Below are positions 54,075-62,116 of a DNA stretch of 64,000 nucleotides, piece by piece (position 1 is the first letter of the stretch; the number at the start of each line of letters is the position of its first letter). The stretch comes from Clostridia bacterium BRH_c25. Its GTDB lineage: Bacteria; Bacillota_A; Clostridia; Lutisporales; Lutisporaceae. Below the pieces are notes generated by a model. It made no database searches and was not told where the DNA came from. It saw only the letters and a program-made list of their open reading frames with translations. The stretch spans positions 1-64,000 of the forward strand of contig LOES01000136.1 in assembly GCA_001515955.1 (NCBI GenBank), in the 5' to 3' direction. Made by a program: the position numbers and the translations under genes.

Positions 54075-54450
54075 GCAGGTCATCTCCTGACTTCACAAAT
54101 TCCTTGAGCTCCTCAATGTCCTCCATGGAAAGATTATGGCTTTGAACCAACGAAGCTGCAAGACTTTTTACGCTTCCTCCGTACAGCCTCTCGATAAAGC
54201 TTTTTGTCTGGGTATCCAAATACTCTGCTTCCGATACGGCAGTTGAATAACAATATACATCCAGCTTTTCCTGAATTATTGCCCCTTTCTCATGGAGCCT
54301 TTTAATCAGCGTACGCACGGTGGAACGGTCCCATCCCATCTGCTCCTGCAGCTTTTTGTATATGATATTGGTGGATACCGGCCGGTCCGCTTCCCACAAT
54401 ATTTTCATGATCTCAAGCTCTGCATCCGATATTTTATTAGCTTTATTCAT
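54067..54450 (-). CDS. blaI: BlaI/MecI family repressor
   Basis: 127 aa. Winged helix (about residues 5-75: ISDAELEIMKILWEADRP, WDRSTVRTLIKRLHEKG) and C-terminal dimer helices with SLVQSHNLSMEDIEELKEFV. BlaI repressors are cut or released when the M56 partner senses wall damage. The partner gene overlaps its 3' end. Two dyads in front of the gene fit autorepression. Confidence 0.93.
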   Translation of the reverse strand: MNKANKISDAELEIMKILWEADRPVSTNIIYKKLQEQMGWDRSTVRTLIKRLHEKGAIIQEKLDVYCYSTAVSEAEYLDTQTKSFIERLYGGSVKSLAASLVQSHNLSMEDIEELKEFVKSGDDLHE

Positions 54451-54466
54451 AAAATCGCCTCCCTAT

Positions 54467-54480
54467 GTGACGTTTGTCAC
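54467..54480. promoter_or_regulatory. BlaI-type operator 1
   Basis: GTGAC-GTTT-GTCAC, perfect dyad 17 bases upstream of the blaI start. Pairs with a similar site 25 bases away. Confidence 0.6.
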
Positions 54481-54491
54481 CACTAACTATA

Positions 54492-54507
54492 GGTTACATC
54501 CGTCACC
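54492..54507. promoter_or_regulatory. BlaI-type operator 2
   Basis: GGTTAC-ATCC-GTCACC, imperfect dyad with the same arms and 4-base centre as site 1. Centres are about 26 bp apart. Confidence 0.55.
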
Positions 54508-54557
54508 ATTGTTTGTCAATACATTTTTCGTAATAAACCCAAAGCAGCATGCAATAT

Positions 54558-54642
54558 GTATGGCAAAAAAGAAAAGCATGCTGCAACAAATAACTGCAGC
54601 ATGCACAGTGTATGATCAATTATCCTAATATATCTTTGCCCA
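54558..54642 (-). repeat. Terminator-containing intergenic repeat, copy A
   Basis: Aligns with 57513-57600 over most of its length (shared GGCAAAAAA-GAAAAGC, TAACTGCAGC and CTAATATATC blocks). Each copy follows the stop of a minus-strand gene. Confidence 0.7.
54564..54604 (-). terminator. Terminator of the radical SAM gene
   Basis: 10-bp perfect stem GCATGCTGCA/TGCAGCATGC followed by TTTTCTTTTTT on the minus strand. Confidence 0.85.
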
Positions 54643-54646
54643 TTTC

Positions 54647-55534
54647 TTAATCAAAAAGCGAAAGCTGGGAATATCCATAGCCCTGCTTATAGGCCTTTAT
54701 GATATCCTCCATTCTATATAGAATACCATGCCCGTCACATTCCTTCCTGAACAATTGCCACAGAACCTTTGCCTTTGGTGAGTGGCACTCATAGGCATTG
54801 CCAAACTGCTTTATGTACTTTTGCTTAATATTAGGGAACAGCTCATCAAGCTTTTTATAATACCAGTCCCTCTGGTTTTGTCTCAATGTAACACCAAAAG
54901 CGGGGTATATGAATTTTGCTCCATTTTCATGTGCGAAATGTATTATCCCCCTTATGTTTTCCTCATTATCCTCCAGAAACGGCAGCATAGGCATCAGCAG
55001 TATACCTGCAAATATGCCCTGGCCGGAAAGCTCTTTAAGCGCAGCAAACCTCTTAGATGATACCGCCACATTGGGCTCCAGCTTTTTGCACAGTTCATCA
55101 TTGCAGGTGGTAATTGTAATCTTGATGAGTACAGGAGAATGAGCCTGTATTTCCTTCAGAATAGCTATATCTCTTGTAACCAGATCACTCTTTGTAGCAA
55201 TGGAGATACCGAACCTGTAGTTATTGATAAGAGATAGTGCCCCTCTTGTCAATTGGTATTCCTTTTCAAATATATTGTACGGATCACTCATTGCACCTGT
55301 TCCAACCACACCGGTCCTGCGTTTGGATCTAAGCTCCCTCTCGATTATGGCAAGGGCATTTTCCTTTGCCCTTACCTCATCAAAATTCTCCACATGATAG
55401 CATTCACTGCGGCTGTCACAGTAGATGCAGCCATGGCAGCAGCCTTTGTAAATATTCATATTGTAGTTGTTGCCAAACCATGAATTATTGGCAGAGTAGC
55501 CTGAGATAATTGTTTTTGCCGGAATATATTTCAT
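54647..55534 (-). CDS. Spore photoproduct lyase-like radical SAM protein
   Basis: 295 aa from the ATG at 55534 (MKYIPAKTIISGY; weak AAAGGG site). Radical SAM cluster CxxxCxxC is present in GCCHGCIYCDS near residue 35, with SDPYN and TKSDLVTRDI as in the SPL/Rv2578c-like family. True spore photoproduct lyases repair the spore DNA lesion. This shorter group is of unknown function. A 19-bp inverted repeat lies just upstream. Confidence 0.9.
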   Translation of the reverse strand: MKYIPAKTIISGYSANNSWFGNNYNMNIYKGCCHGCIYCDSRSECYHVENFDEVRAKENALAIIERELRSKRRTGVVGTGAMSDPYNIFEKEYQLTRGALSLINNYRFGISIATKSDLVTRDIAILKEIQAHSPVLIKITITTCNDELCKKLEPNVAVSSKRFAALKELSGQGIFAGILLMPMLPFLEDNEENIRGIIHFAHENGAKFIYPAFGVTLRQNQRDWYYKKLDELFPNIKQKYIKQFGNAYECHSPKAKVLWQLFRKECDGHGILYRMEDIIKAYKQGYGYSQLSLFD

Positions 55535-55570
55535 ATTTAGAACCCTTTTCAAAATATTATATAACAAGTA

Positions 55571-55614
55571 TATCATTTGTAATATGACAACACTATGTCA
55601 TATTACAAATGATA
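55571..55614. promoter_or_regulatory. 19-bp perfect inverted repeat before the radical SAM gene
   Basis: Arms 55571-55589 and 55596-55614 pair perfectly over 19 bases with a 6-nt loop. It lies 37-80 bases upstream of the start codon and contains a TTGTCA box on the minus strand. No U run, so more likely an operator than a terminator. Confidence 0.55.
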
Positions 55615-55622
55615 AATAAAGA

Positions 55623-55648
55623 TCAGGCTTGAATAATTACAAGCCTGA
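55623..55648 (-). terminator. Terminator of the lipoprotein gene
   Basis: 9-bp perfect stem TCAGGCTTG/CAAGCCTGA with a U-rich tail on the minus strand, 35 bases after the stop. Confidence 0.75.
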
Positions 55649-55682
55649 CCCCATATTCCTACACACACTTTTTCAGCATATT

Positions 55683-56708
55683 TTATTTTATTTTATACTC
55701 CTCTATCGCGGAAGTAACCGTCATACCTTCAGCTTCGAATTCTCTTTTCACCATCCCTATTCCAGCTTTATAATATTCACTCATAGTAGAGTGCTGTAAT
55801 TTAATGCTGACCTTTATGCAGCCCTCATATTCACCTAAAGGTGTGGACACTGTAGCATTGGTTTCTACAATCTCTCTTACTCCCCCCGGCACATCCCATT
55901 TTGTACCTGTTTTAAGGGGAGTTTTCAGAACAACCAGGTTATCATTAGATTCTTTATCAAGAAGGTTCGCCTCATTATATTCCTCTCCTTGAAAAAATGT
56001 ACGGATGATCTCCTCTTCTGTTATTTTAAAAACAGATGCACTTACAGTCCCCCCATTATCCTCTATGACCTGCGCCCGGTCTCCTTCAAGGAATAATACC
56101 TCACGCTTAAAAGAAGCATATTCATTCCCTTCTCCCCGGTACTGCCATGTGCTCCCTTTGCTCAGAGGGAAAAAGTTCTTTAAACTTTGGATATCCGGTT
56201 GTGGTTCTTCTGCAGGAGGATTATCCTTCAAAGTATCTACCGCCACATCGTCAATAAGCCAACGATTGTCAACTTTTTTCACCACAAGAGTAATCGGCCG
56301 CTTTGCGGCAACTCCGCCGCTTTCCTTCTCAGTGCTGGTTATCTCAATTATTTCACCATTTACTTCATACGTACCTTCCGAAGCTTTTTTGATGTCCAGA
56401 ATTTCTATACGGTCTGGCCATGGACTTGAAGTCAACCGCCCCGGGGCATTTTGGGGATCACTTATCCACTTTGCAATAAGCGCCTGCGATACAAATTCAC
56501 CATAGTTCTCTTTCATGCTCTTTTCCAGTATATCCTTTGGGGCTTGAAGGGATACCATCTGGAGTTTTTTCCCAAAACCCTCAACAACACTCACAACTGT
56601 CGCCTCATCAGCTTCACCGGTTTGCTGAGAATCACTCCCTATATTCGTACAACCAAGCAGGGAAACACTCAACATTAAAACAAATGCAAATAATAGTATT
56701 TTTTTCAT
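55683..56708 (-). CDS. Lipoprotein of unknown function
   Basis: 341 aa. Lipobox LLGC (Cys at about residue 20). The mature protein has two parts: a DUF4878/SnoaL-like N-terminal half ending in a strand with VKKVDNRWLIDDVAVD, and a C-terminal half beginning FFPLSKGSTWQYRGEG, as in secreted proteins measuring bound ligands. Function unknown. GGAGGCAATTG precedes the ATG. Confidence 0.75.
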   Translation of the reverse strand: MKKILLFAFVLMLSVSLLGCTNIGSDSQQTGEADEATVVSVVEGFGKKLQMVSLQAPKDILEKSMKENYGEFVSQALIAKWISDPQNAPGRLTSSPWPDRIEILDIKKASEGTYEVNGEIIEITSTEKESGGVAAKRPITLVVKKVDNRWLIDDVAVDTLKDNPPAEEPQPDIQSLKNFFPLSKGSTWQYRGEGNEYASFKREVLFLEGDRAQVIEDNGGTVSASVFKITEEEIIRTFFQGEEYNEANLLDKESNDNLVVLKTPLKTGTKWDVPGGVREIVETNATVSTPLGEYEGCIKVSIKLQHSTMSEYYKAGIGMVKREFEAEGMTVTSAIEEYKIK

Positions 56709-56766
56709 CCAATTGCCTCCTGAAAATTTCTTTTTATGTTTATAGACGTAAGCAGCATCTATTTCG

Positions 56767-56789
56767 TTCCATCAGTGCTGCTGATGGAA
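56767..56789. repeat. Short perfect inverted repeat
   Basis: TTCCATCAG/CTGATGGAA with a 5-nt loop, 35 bases after the methyltransferase stop, no U run. May shape the mRNA 3' end. Confidence 0.4.
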
Positions 56790-56823
56790 GCTATCTTTGA
56801 TGCCAAAAGTGAAGCAAAAATGA

Positions 56824-57429
56824 TTATCCCTTTGGTACACAAATATACCACGCCGCCCGCAGCCCAACATCCAGTACACGGATATCGTGAAAGCTTTCTC
56901 TCATCTCTGACTTGGCTTCCTTTACAAAATTGAAGTAATCCCCACCCTCCAGCCATTCAATTACATCTGTTAAAACCGATCTGTTCTCACTGTAATCATA
57001 AATAATAACCAAATGCTTTGTAATCCTGCTCATCTCGGCATATACTATTTTTCTCTCATCTCCTTTCAGCCCGTGTGCCACAAAGGATGCAACAGAAGCA
57101 TCAAAGCTTTTGTTTCCAAAAGGCAGCCTTTCAAGGGCACTTGCCTGTACAAACTCAACCGCTTTGTTTTCTTGTTTTCCCACAGCAATCTTGAGCATTT
57201 TTTGAGCCGGATCTACTCCGGTAACAGTGAACCCTCTTTGATTAAGCACAGAACATAAAGCACCGGTGCCGCAGCCAATATCAATAATATTTTTGTATGC
57301 AGAGAAATCCAATTCATTTTGCACTTTATCCAAAACTGCATTGTAATGCTTTTTTTGATAATCGTAGAATAAGCCATAAATAGGTGCAATCAAATCGAAC
57401 ACTGATTTGTTCTTACGATTTTTATCCAA
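56824..57429 (-). CDS. Class I SAM-dependent methyltransferase
   Basis: 201 aa. Motif I IIDIGCGTGALCSVL near residue 50, TGVDPAQKML, and SFDASVASFVAHGLKG. UbiE/Methyltransf_11 type. It ends soon after the Rossmann core. Substrate unknown. Monocistronic as far as can be seen. Confidence 0.88.
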   Translation of the reverse strand: MDKNRKNKSVFDLIAPIYGLFYDYQKKHYNAVLDKVQNELDFSAYKNIIDIGCGTGALCSVLNQRGFTVTGVDPAQKMLKIAVGKQENKAVEFVQASALERLPFGNKSFDASVASFVAHGLKGDERKIVYAEMSRITKHLVIIYDYSENRSVLTDVIEWLEGGDYFNFVKEAKSEMRESFHDIRVLDVGLRAAWYICVPKG

Positions 57430-57512
57430 GAATATACGCTCCGCTTTCTATACCTTTATATAGACTAATATTCCCTGTTAACCCCATTTAACTCACATAC
57501 AACAAGCTGTAT

Positions 57513-57600
57513 ATGCGGCAAAAAAAGAAAAGCCGGTTGCAGCAAGTAACTGCAGCCAACTCAACGTAAAACTCAATTATATCTAATATATCCTTGCTCC
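57513..57600 (-). repeat. Terminator-containing intergenic repeat, copy B
   Basis: Relative of 54558-54642, located after the stop of the DUF1801 gene in the same orientation. Confidence 0.7.
57520..57557 (-). terminator. Terminator of the DUF1801 gene
   Basis: GGCTGCAG/CTGCAACC stem with one mismatch followed on the minus strand by a U-rich run. Weaker version of the hairpin in copy A. Confidence 0.65.
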
Positions 57601-57627
57601 AAAAGGTATGAGCCTAAGGATAGTCAG

Positions 57628-58011
57628 CTACCTTTTGGTATTTTTCACAGGCTTTCTACGATTCTCTTCAACTCTGAATTCAACTATTCTTCTGATCAAT
57701 TCCATAGGTAACGGCTGATCTATGGGGAACTGTACTGACCCTTTCCCACTTTTATAACCCTTCAGTTCCTGTTCAAATGCCTTAATACCGCTTGGTATAG
57801 CATAAAATCCAATATGGTTTTTATATGCAGCGAAATGTACCAGATTCCCGTTCAAGTAAAATGTAGGCATCTGATAGCTTATCTTTTCTTCTGCATCTGG
57901 TGCTATAGTTTTTACTGCGGCCCGTATCTCTTCCAATTTTTTTTGAATCTCATAGGGGAAACCCTTCACATATTCATCAATAGTACTACAATTCTTTTTT
58001 TCCTTTTCCAT
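57628..58011 (-). CDS. DUF1801 (YdhG-like) protein
   Basis: 127 aa from the ATG at 58011 (AGGTG upstream; a GTG six codons earlier is less likely). DUF1801 pattern: EYVKGFPYEIQKKLEEIRAA, EEKISYQMPTFYLNG, FAAYKNHIGFY. Bacillus homologue YdhG is linked with iron handling. Actual role unknown. Confidence 0.88.
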   Translation of the reverse strand: MEKEKKNCSTIDEYVKGFPYEIQKKLEEIRAAVKTIAPDAEEKISYQMPTFYLNGNLVHFAAYKNHIGFYAIPSGIKAFEQELKGYKSGKGSVQFPIDQPLPMELIRRIVEFRVEENRRKPVKNTKR

Positions 58012-58038
58012 TTCTACACCTACTTTCACTTTAGTATT

Positions 58039-58827
58039 TTATTTTTTGCTACAGAATAGCTCTACTTCTTCTCCAATAATCTCAAAGCCTGTCTTTTCAT
58101 ACATTTCCCTGGGAGTATCAGCTTTACCCGTAATCAAATATATGTATTTCTTACCGGATTCTAATGCATCAGAGATCATCTTTTCCAGCATAGCAGTGCC
58201 GAAGCCCTTTCTCTGGTAATTATCCAGCACATCAAAATCTTCTATTTTCGCATACTCATCCTTCATGTACAACTCACATTTTCCTATGGAAATATCCTGA
58301 TAGTAGCAAAGATATGATAATAACCTGCTGTTTTTTTGCTGGAATACTTCTTTTTTTCTCAGCGACTTTTCCATTGCAAATTCTGCCGGCATATCCGCGT
58401 TTATGCTTGTTTTAATATCAAGCCTCTGTCCATCCTCATATTCTTTCTCCGAACCAGCTCTAACCACAACACAATTTTTATTACCCTTAATACTCCCCAG
58501 CTTGTTATCGCTTAACTTCATATACAGATTGGTCTGGATTTTAAAGCCCATACCTATAAACCGTTCCTTAAGAATCTCTGTGATCTCAAGCTCCGGATGG
58601 ATTATTATATTCAAGAAGTCTTGTCGGTTTGATATAGCTTGGTCAAGCCTATCCGCAACAAAGCTTTCAATTGTGGCCATGTTGATGTTTTCTTTTACTA
58701 ATATACAGTTGAAGGCATACATATCAGGCAATTTCTCATCCCAAAATATTATATGATCGCCCCTGTCTTCCATTTCAGCAAAGTTCTCTATATAACTGTT
58801 CTCAATGCTCCTAAAATTCCTTATCAT
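58039..58827 (-). CDS. GNAT family N-acetyltransferase
   Basis: 262 aa. C-terminal GNAT core with IEDFDVLDNYQRKGFGTAML, the acetyl-CoA loop, near residue 210, and YEKTGFEIIGE near the end. The N-terminal half is helical and variable. Acceptor unknown. Lies just upstream of the DUF1801 gene, gap 28 bases, probably one transcript. Confidence 0.85.
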   Translation of the reverse strand: MIRNFRSIENSYIENFAEMEDRGDHIIFWDEKLPDMYAFNCILVKENINMATIESFVADRLDQAISNRQDFLNIIIHPELEITEILKERFIGMGFKIQTNLYMKLSDNKLGSIKGNKNCVVVRAGSEKEYEDGQRLDIKTSINADMPAEFAMEKSLRKKEVFQQKNSRLLSYLCYYQDISIGKCELYMKDEYAKIEDFDVLDNYQRKGFGTAMLEKMISDALESGKKYIYLITGKADTPREMYEKTGFEIIGEEVELFCSKK

Positions 58828-59027
58828 CTTGAAGACTCCTCCGTTAATTAATATCTGCTGCCGGCTTTTCCTGCCTTCTAATATTATTATAATAGCATCT
58901 ATTATATATAATTTACTTCACGTAAACAATGTATAATATTCTTCCGGTACACATTTTTCTTGTTATTTCTCTACTTGATCTCTGCTATAATGGAAGCATA
59001 TATAACAGAAAAAGGAAGTGGACGATA

Positions 59028-60062
59028 ATGACAGTGAATGGAGCTATGTACAATGAGAGGGAGCTTGTTGAGAACGTTAGCCTCTGTGACAGCAACGGTA
59101 GCTTGAACCCTGACTGCATAGGCTGGTCCCGCAGGCCGGTATTCGACTGCAATCTTTCCGGCCACCCCCTTAGAAAGAAAAAGTGGAATTACTGGTGCAT
59201 CACAAGCCCTGAATGTCTATTCTCCATAACTATATCAAATATCGACTATGCAGGTCTTGTTTTCGCATATTACCTGGATTTCAAAACAAAGAAATTTATT
59301 GAGAAAACTATTATGGTGCCCTTTGGCAAAGGCTGCAACATGCCCCAGACCGTTAATGAAACGGTTAGCTTCAAGCACAGGGATATGGAGGTTGTGTTCT
59401 TAAATAAGGAAGGATACACACTAATCACCGTAAGCTGCAAGAATTTTAACGATGTTTCTTTGGATGCTGAATTCAAGGTGCTGTATCCCGATGATCATGA
59501 AACCCTTAACGTTGTAATTCCCTGGAGTGAAAAGCGGTTCCAGTTTACATCCAAGCAGGAGTGCCTTCCCGTTGACGGAGGGCTGACAGTAGGGGATATG
59601 GCATACAGCTTCAGACCCGGCAGCACCTTTGCCTGTTTAGATTATGGGCGCGGTGTCTGGCCTTTCCGTGTCAAATGGAACTGGGCAAATGCATCGGGCA
59701 TGATAGACGGCAGAAGAATCGGCCTCAACCTGGGGGGCAAATGGACAGATGGGACTGGAATGACTGAGAACTGTCTTGTGGTGGACGGCAGGATAACCAA
59801 GCTTAGCGAGGATATAATATTCGAGTATGATACCTCCGAATTTATGAAGCCTTGGATTCTGAAAACTGCTGTTACGGACAGAGTAGACCTTATATTTACT
59901 CCCATTTACGACAGAATCGCAAATATGAATCTGCTGCTTATAAAGTCGGAAATCCATCAGCTTATCGGCCATTTTTCCGGTACCATAAAAACAGATGCAG
60001 GCGAAACCATTGTGCTTGAAAATATCCCGGGCTGCTCTGAGGATCATTTCGGGCAGTGGTAG
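59028..60062 (+). CDS. DUF2804 family protein
   Basis: 344 aa from the ATG at 59028 (AGGAAGTGG upstream). The open frame before it lacks signals. DUF2804 features: GWSRRPVFDCNLSGHPLRKKKWNYWC near residue 30-55 (split family motif), DYGRGVWPFRVKWNWANASG, and GLNLGGKWTDGTGMTEN. A lipocalin-like beta-rich fold is usual. Function unknown. The gene is convergent with the hydrolase gene. Confidence 0.88.
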   Translation: MTVNGAMYNERELVENVSLCDSNGSLNPDCIGWSRRPVFDCNLSGHPLRKKKWNYWCITSPECLFSITISNIDYAGLVFAYYLDFKTKKFIEKTIMVPFGKGCNMPQTVNETVSFKHRDMEVVFLNKEGYTLITVSCKNFNDVSLDAEFKVLYPDDHETLNVVIPWSEKRFQFTSKQECLPVDGGLTVGDMAYSFRPGSTFACLDYGRGVWPFRVKWNWANASGMIDGRRIGLNLGGKWTDGTGMTENCLVVDGRITKLSEDIIFEYDTSEFMKPWILKTAVTDRVDLIFTPIYDRIANMNLLLIKSEIHQLIGHFSGTIKTDAGETIVLENIPGCSEDHFGQW

Positions 60063-60100
60063 AACTGATAGTTTCAGGTTTCCGGCACTTATTTACCAAT

Positions 60101-60139
60101 AAAAATGAGACCTGTGTTTTTATCACAGTCTCATTTTTC
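60101..60139. terminator. Bidirectional terminator
   Basis: AAAAATGAGA...TCTCATTTTT stem with inner CTGTG/CACAG pairing, between two convergent genes, with A/T runs on both sides. Confidence 0.85.
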
Positions 60140-60165
60140 ATGTTTACTTTATTTCATAAAACTTC

Positions 60166-61230
60166 TTACGGGTATGTTTCTTTTTTCACATTCACCAATT
60201 CGCTATAGAACTTTTCCGGTTCATTCATGAAAGGGGCATGGGCTGATTTTTCAAACTTTACAAAATGTTTGCCCTTCGGAGCTTCGAGAATCTCATAGTA
60301 CTTTTCTACCAGTTCAAGAGGTGTATTATAGTCTTTGACACCGTTAAAGAAATATACAGGCATAAGAAAGCGTGGACTTTGCTCAATTGCATTGAAGGAT
60401 AGGCTGGACTTCCACATGGGCCCGCTTCCCCTGTTAGCCCCCTTTAACCAGAAATAGTAGTCGCTAAGCCTGTATTCCGGTGATTTCAATGCAATCCATG
60501 CCAGCTCACTTATTCCTACATCCATGCCGCCGCCATAGGAATCAACCATTTTAATAAACTTTACAAAGCTTTTGTGTTCAGTATATGGGGGCGGTCCCAA
60601 TTCTTTCAGTTTTTTTAAATTAGTTTGATTTTCACTGCTTTCGATTTGCTTTTGTAGCCAAGCATGAGCTATTTCATCACTTTTTAGAGGGTCGATGACC
60701 TGGCTGACTGCGATGTATGCATAATAGTCATCCGGATAGTCATAGGCAATTTTGCTGCCTATCTGAGTACCCCAGGAATGACCGACCAGGTAAATCTTTT
60801 CTTTATTAAATCTTTTCTTAAGATACTGGGTTAATTCATGGACATCACTGCAAAACTGTGCAAAAGTCATGGTTTGCTCGTCAAAACCAAGCGGATTGGA
60901 TTTACCGGCACCACGTTGATCCCAGTGGACAACAGTGAATTCCGACTCAAGATCTCCATTATAGTGCCGTGCTATCGGCATCTGTGCAGACCCGGGACCT
61001 CCATGCAGCCAAAGCAGTACCGGATTGGAAATATCATTTCCACGAATCAATATATACTGATCCATACCACCGATTTTAGTCTTTTCCATGGCAGCAATGC
61101 TGTTGGGTTTTATATTTCCATTATCATCCTTAATCTTTGGCGTCCATGCAAATACTTGTTTCCAAATAGTGGCAGACGCTAGAATTACTATAATTACACC
61201 AGAAATTATTAATCTTTTTGGTAGTAGCAT
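60166..61230 (-). CDS. Alpha/beta hydrolase, proline iminopeptidase-like
   Basis: 354 aa. N-terminal membrane anchor (about residues 7-27). Catalytic pattern of the S33 family: LWLHGGPGSAQMP (oxyanion), WDQRGAGKSNP, nucleophile elbow GHSWGT, Asp in NGVKDYNTP and His in SAHAPF. It probably releases N-terminal residues from peptides or hydrolyses esters at the cell surface. Confidence 0.88.
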   Translation of the reverse strand: MLLPKRLIISGVIIVILASATIWKQVFAWTPKIKDDNGNIKPNSIAAMEKTKIGGMDQYILIRGNDISNPVLLWLHGGPGSAQMPIARHYNGDLESEFTVVHWDQRGAGKSNPLGFDEQTMTFAQFCSDVHELTQYLKKRFNKEKIYLVGHSWGTQIGSKIAYDYPDDYYAYIAVSQVIDPLKSDEIAHAWLQKQIESSENQTNLKKLKELGPPPYTEHKSFVKFIKMVDSYGGGMDVGISELAWIALKSPEYRLSDYYFWLKGANRGSGPMWKSSLSFNAIEQSPRFLMPVYFFNGVKDYNTPLELVEKYYEILEAPKGKHFVKFEKSAHAPFMNEPEKFYSELVNVKKETYP

Positions 61231-61263
61231 GCTATCTTTCCTCCGGAGTGAATTTGGGGATAT

Positions 61264-61682
61264 CTATATCTGTTTTTGCAGAATGTAATATATTGATCTA
61301 AATTTCTTTGAATTCTTTTTAAACTCAATTATTTCATTGATTTCTTTTTCGAATAATAAATCATTGTTTTTATGCTTAATTGATTTTTCCAAACAGCAGA
61401 AATAATCATTCCACCATACATTTTCATCCAACTCAAATGAGTTTAAAAGCTCTAAATTATATTTTTCGAACATATTCTTTTTTCCTGCATCATTATCCAA
61501 TTCATCATGGATTATTATATACCCATTGTGTTTTAAGTATTTTATCAGAACAGACAGGCCCTTTTCAAAACCGATCACATTCAGTAAGCCTTCCGCCAAA
61601 ATTATATCGAATTGTTCACAAAACAGATCTGTATTAAAAGCAGAAGCATGAATTACTTTAATTCTGTCAGAGTAGTTTAATG
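61264..61682 (-). pseudogene. 3' fragment of a class I methyltransferase
   Basis: The readable frame begins next to a stop (SLNYSDRIKVIHASAF...) and continues to LAEGLLNVIGFEKGLSVL and YIIIHDELDN, the C-terminal half of a SAM methyltransferase. Motif I and the N-terminus are missing. A TTG at 61599 could start a 111-residue peptide, but it would not be an enzyme. Its 5' side is joined directly to the truncated gene at 61677. Confidence 0.75.
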
Positions 61683-61973
61683 ATTACCTGCAAGCTTCCC
61701 TGCTTTAATTCCAGTATCAAACTCTTCGATTGTAGAAAAACCGCCCCAATTATAAGGTAACCCTTTATTAAACTGATCTATTGTCCACCAACCACAATTA
61801 TATTTAGTACTTGTATAATTAGAATCCGGCGTATTAACCAAAATCCCATCAGTATCATGTCCGTGAAAAAGGCTTTTAAAAGTAGGCTTCCATATATGAT
61901 TAGCATAGGCAAAAGCACATGAAACCACTTTTTCACGCCAAAAAGTGTTCTCTAAATCATTTTCATTATTCAT
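61677..61973 (-). pseudogene. 5' fragment of a Firmicutes hypothetical (amidase-like) gene
   Basis: 98 codons from the ATG at 61973 with GGAGGTAGCG upstream. Contains FAYANHIWKPT, CGWWTIDQFNKGLPYNWGGF and IEEFDTGIKAGKLAGN, which I recall from a longer exported or NlpC-like family. It stops abruptly (TAA at 61679) exactly where the methyltransferase fragment begins, so a deletion probably fused the two. Confidence 0.6.
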
Positions 61974-62041
61974 CGCTACCTCCAAAAAGCCTTTGTGCTT
62001 TTGTTTGGTATCCAACATTTATAAAGTGCTCGGTATAATGG

Positions 62042-62082
62042 TTATTAGGTTATTGAAACCAATAAGATCAAAAACCTAATAA
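62042..62082. repeat. Inverted repeat before the truncated gene
   Basis: TTATTAGGTT/AACCTAATAA, 10-bp arms with 21 bases between, in the gap between the FAD enzyme gene and the truncated gene. Could be an operator or the trace of a small element. Confidence 0.4.
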
Positions 62083-62116
62083 TCTCGGCACTTGGCACTT
62101 ACACCTTCCAGTATGC

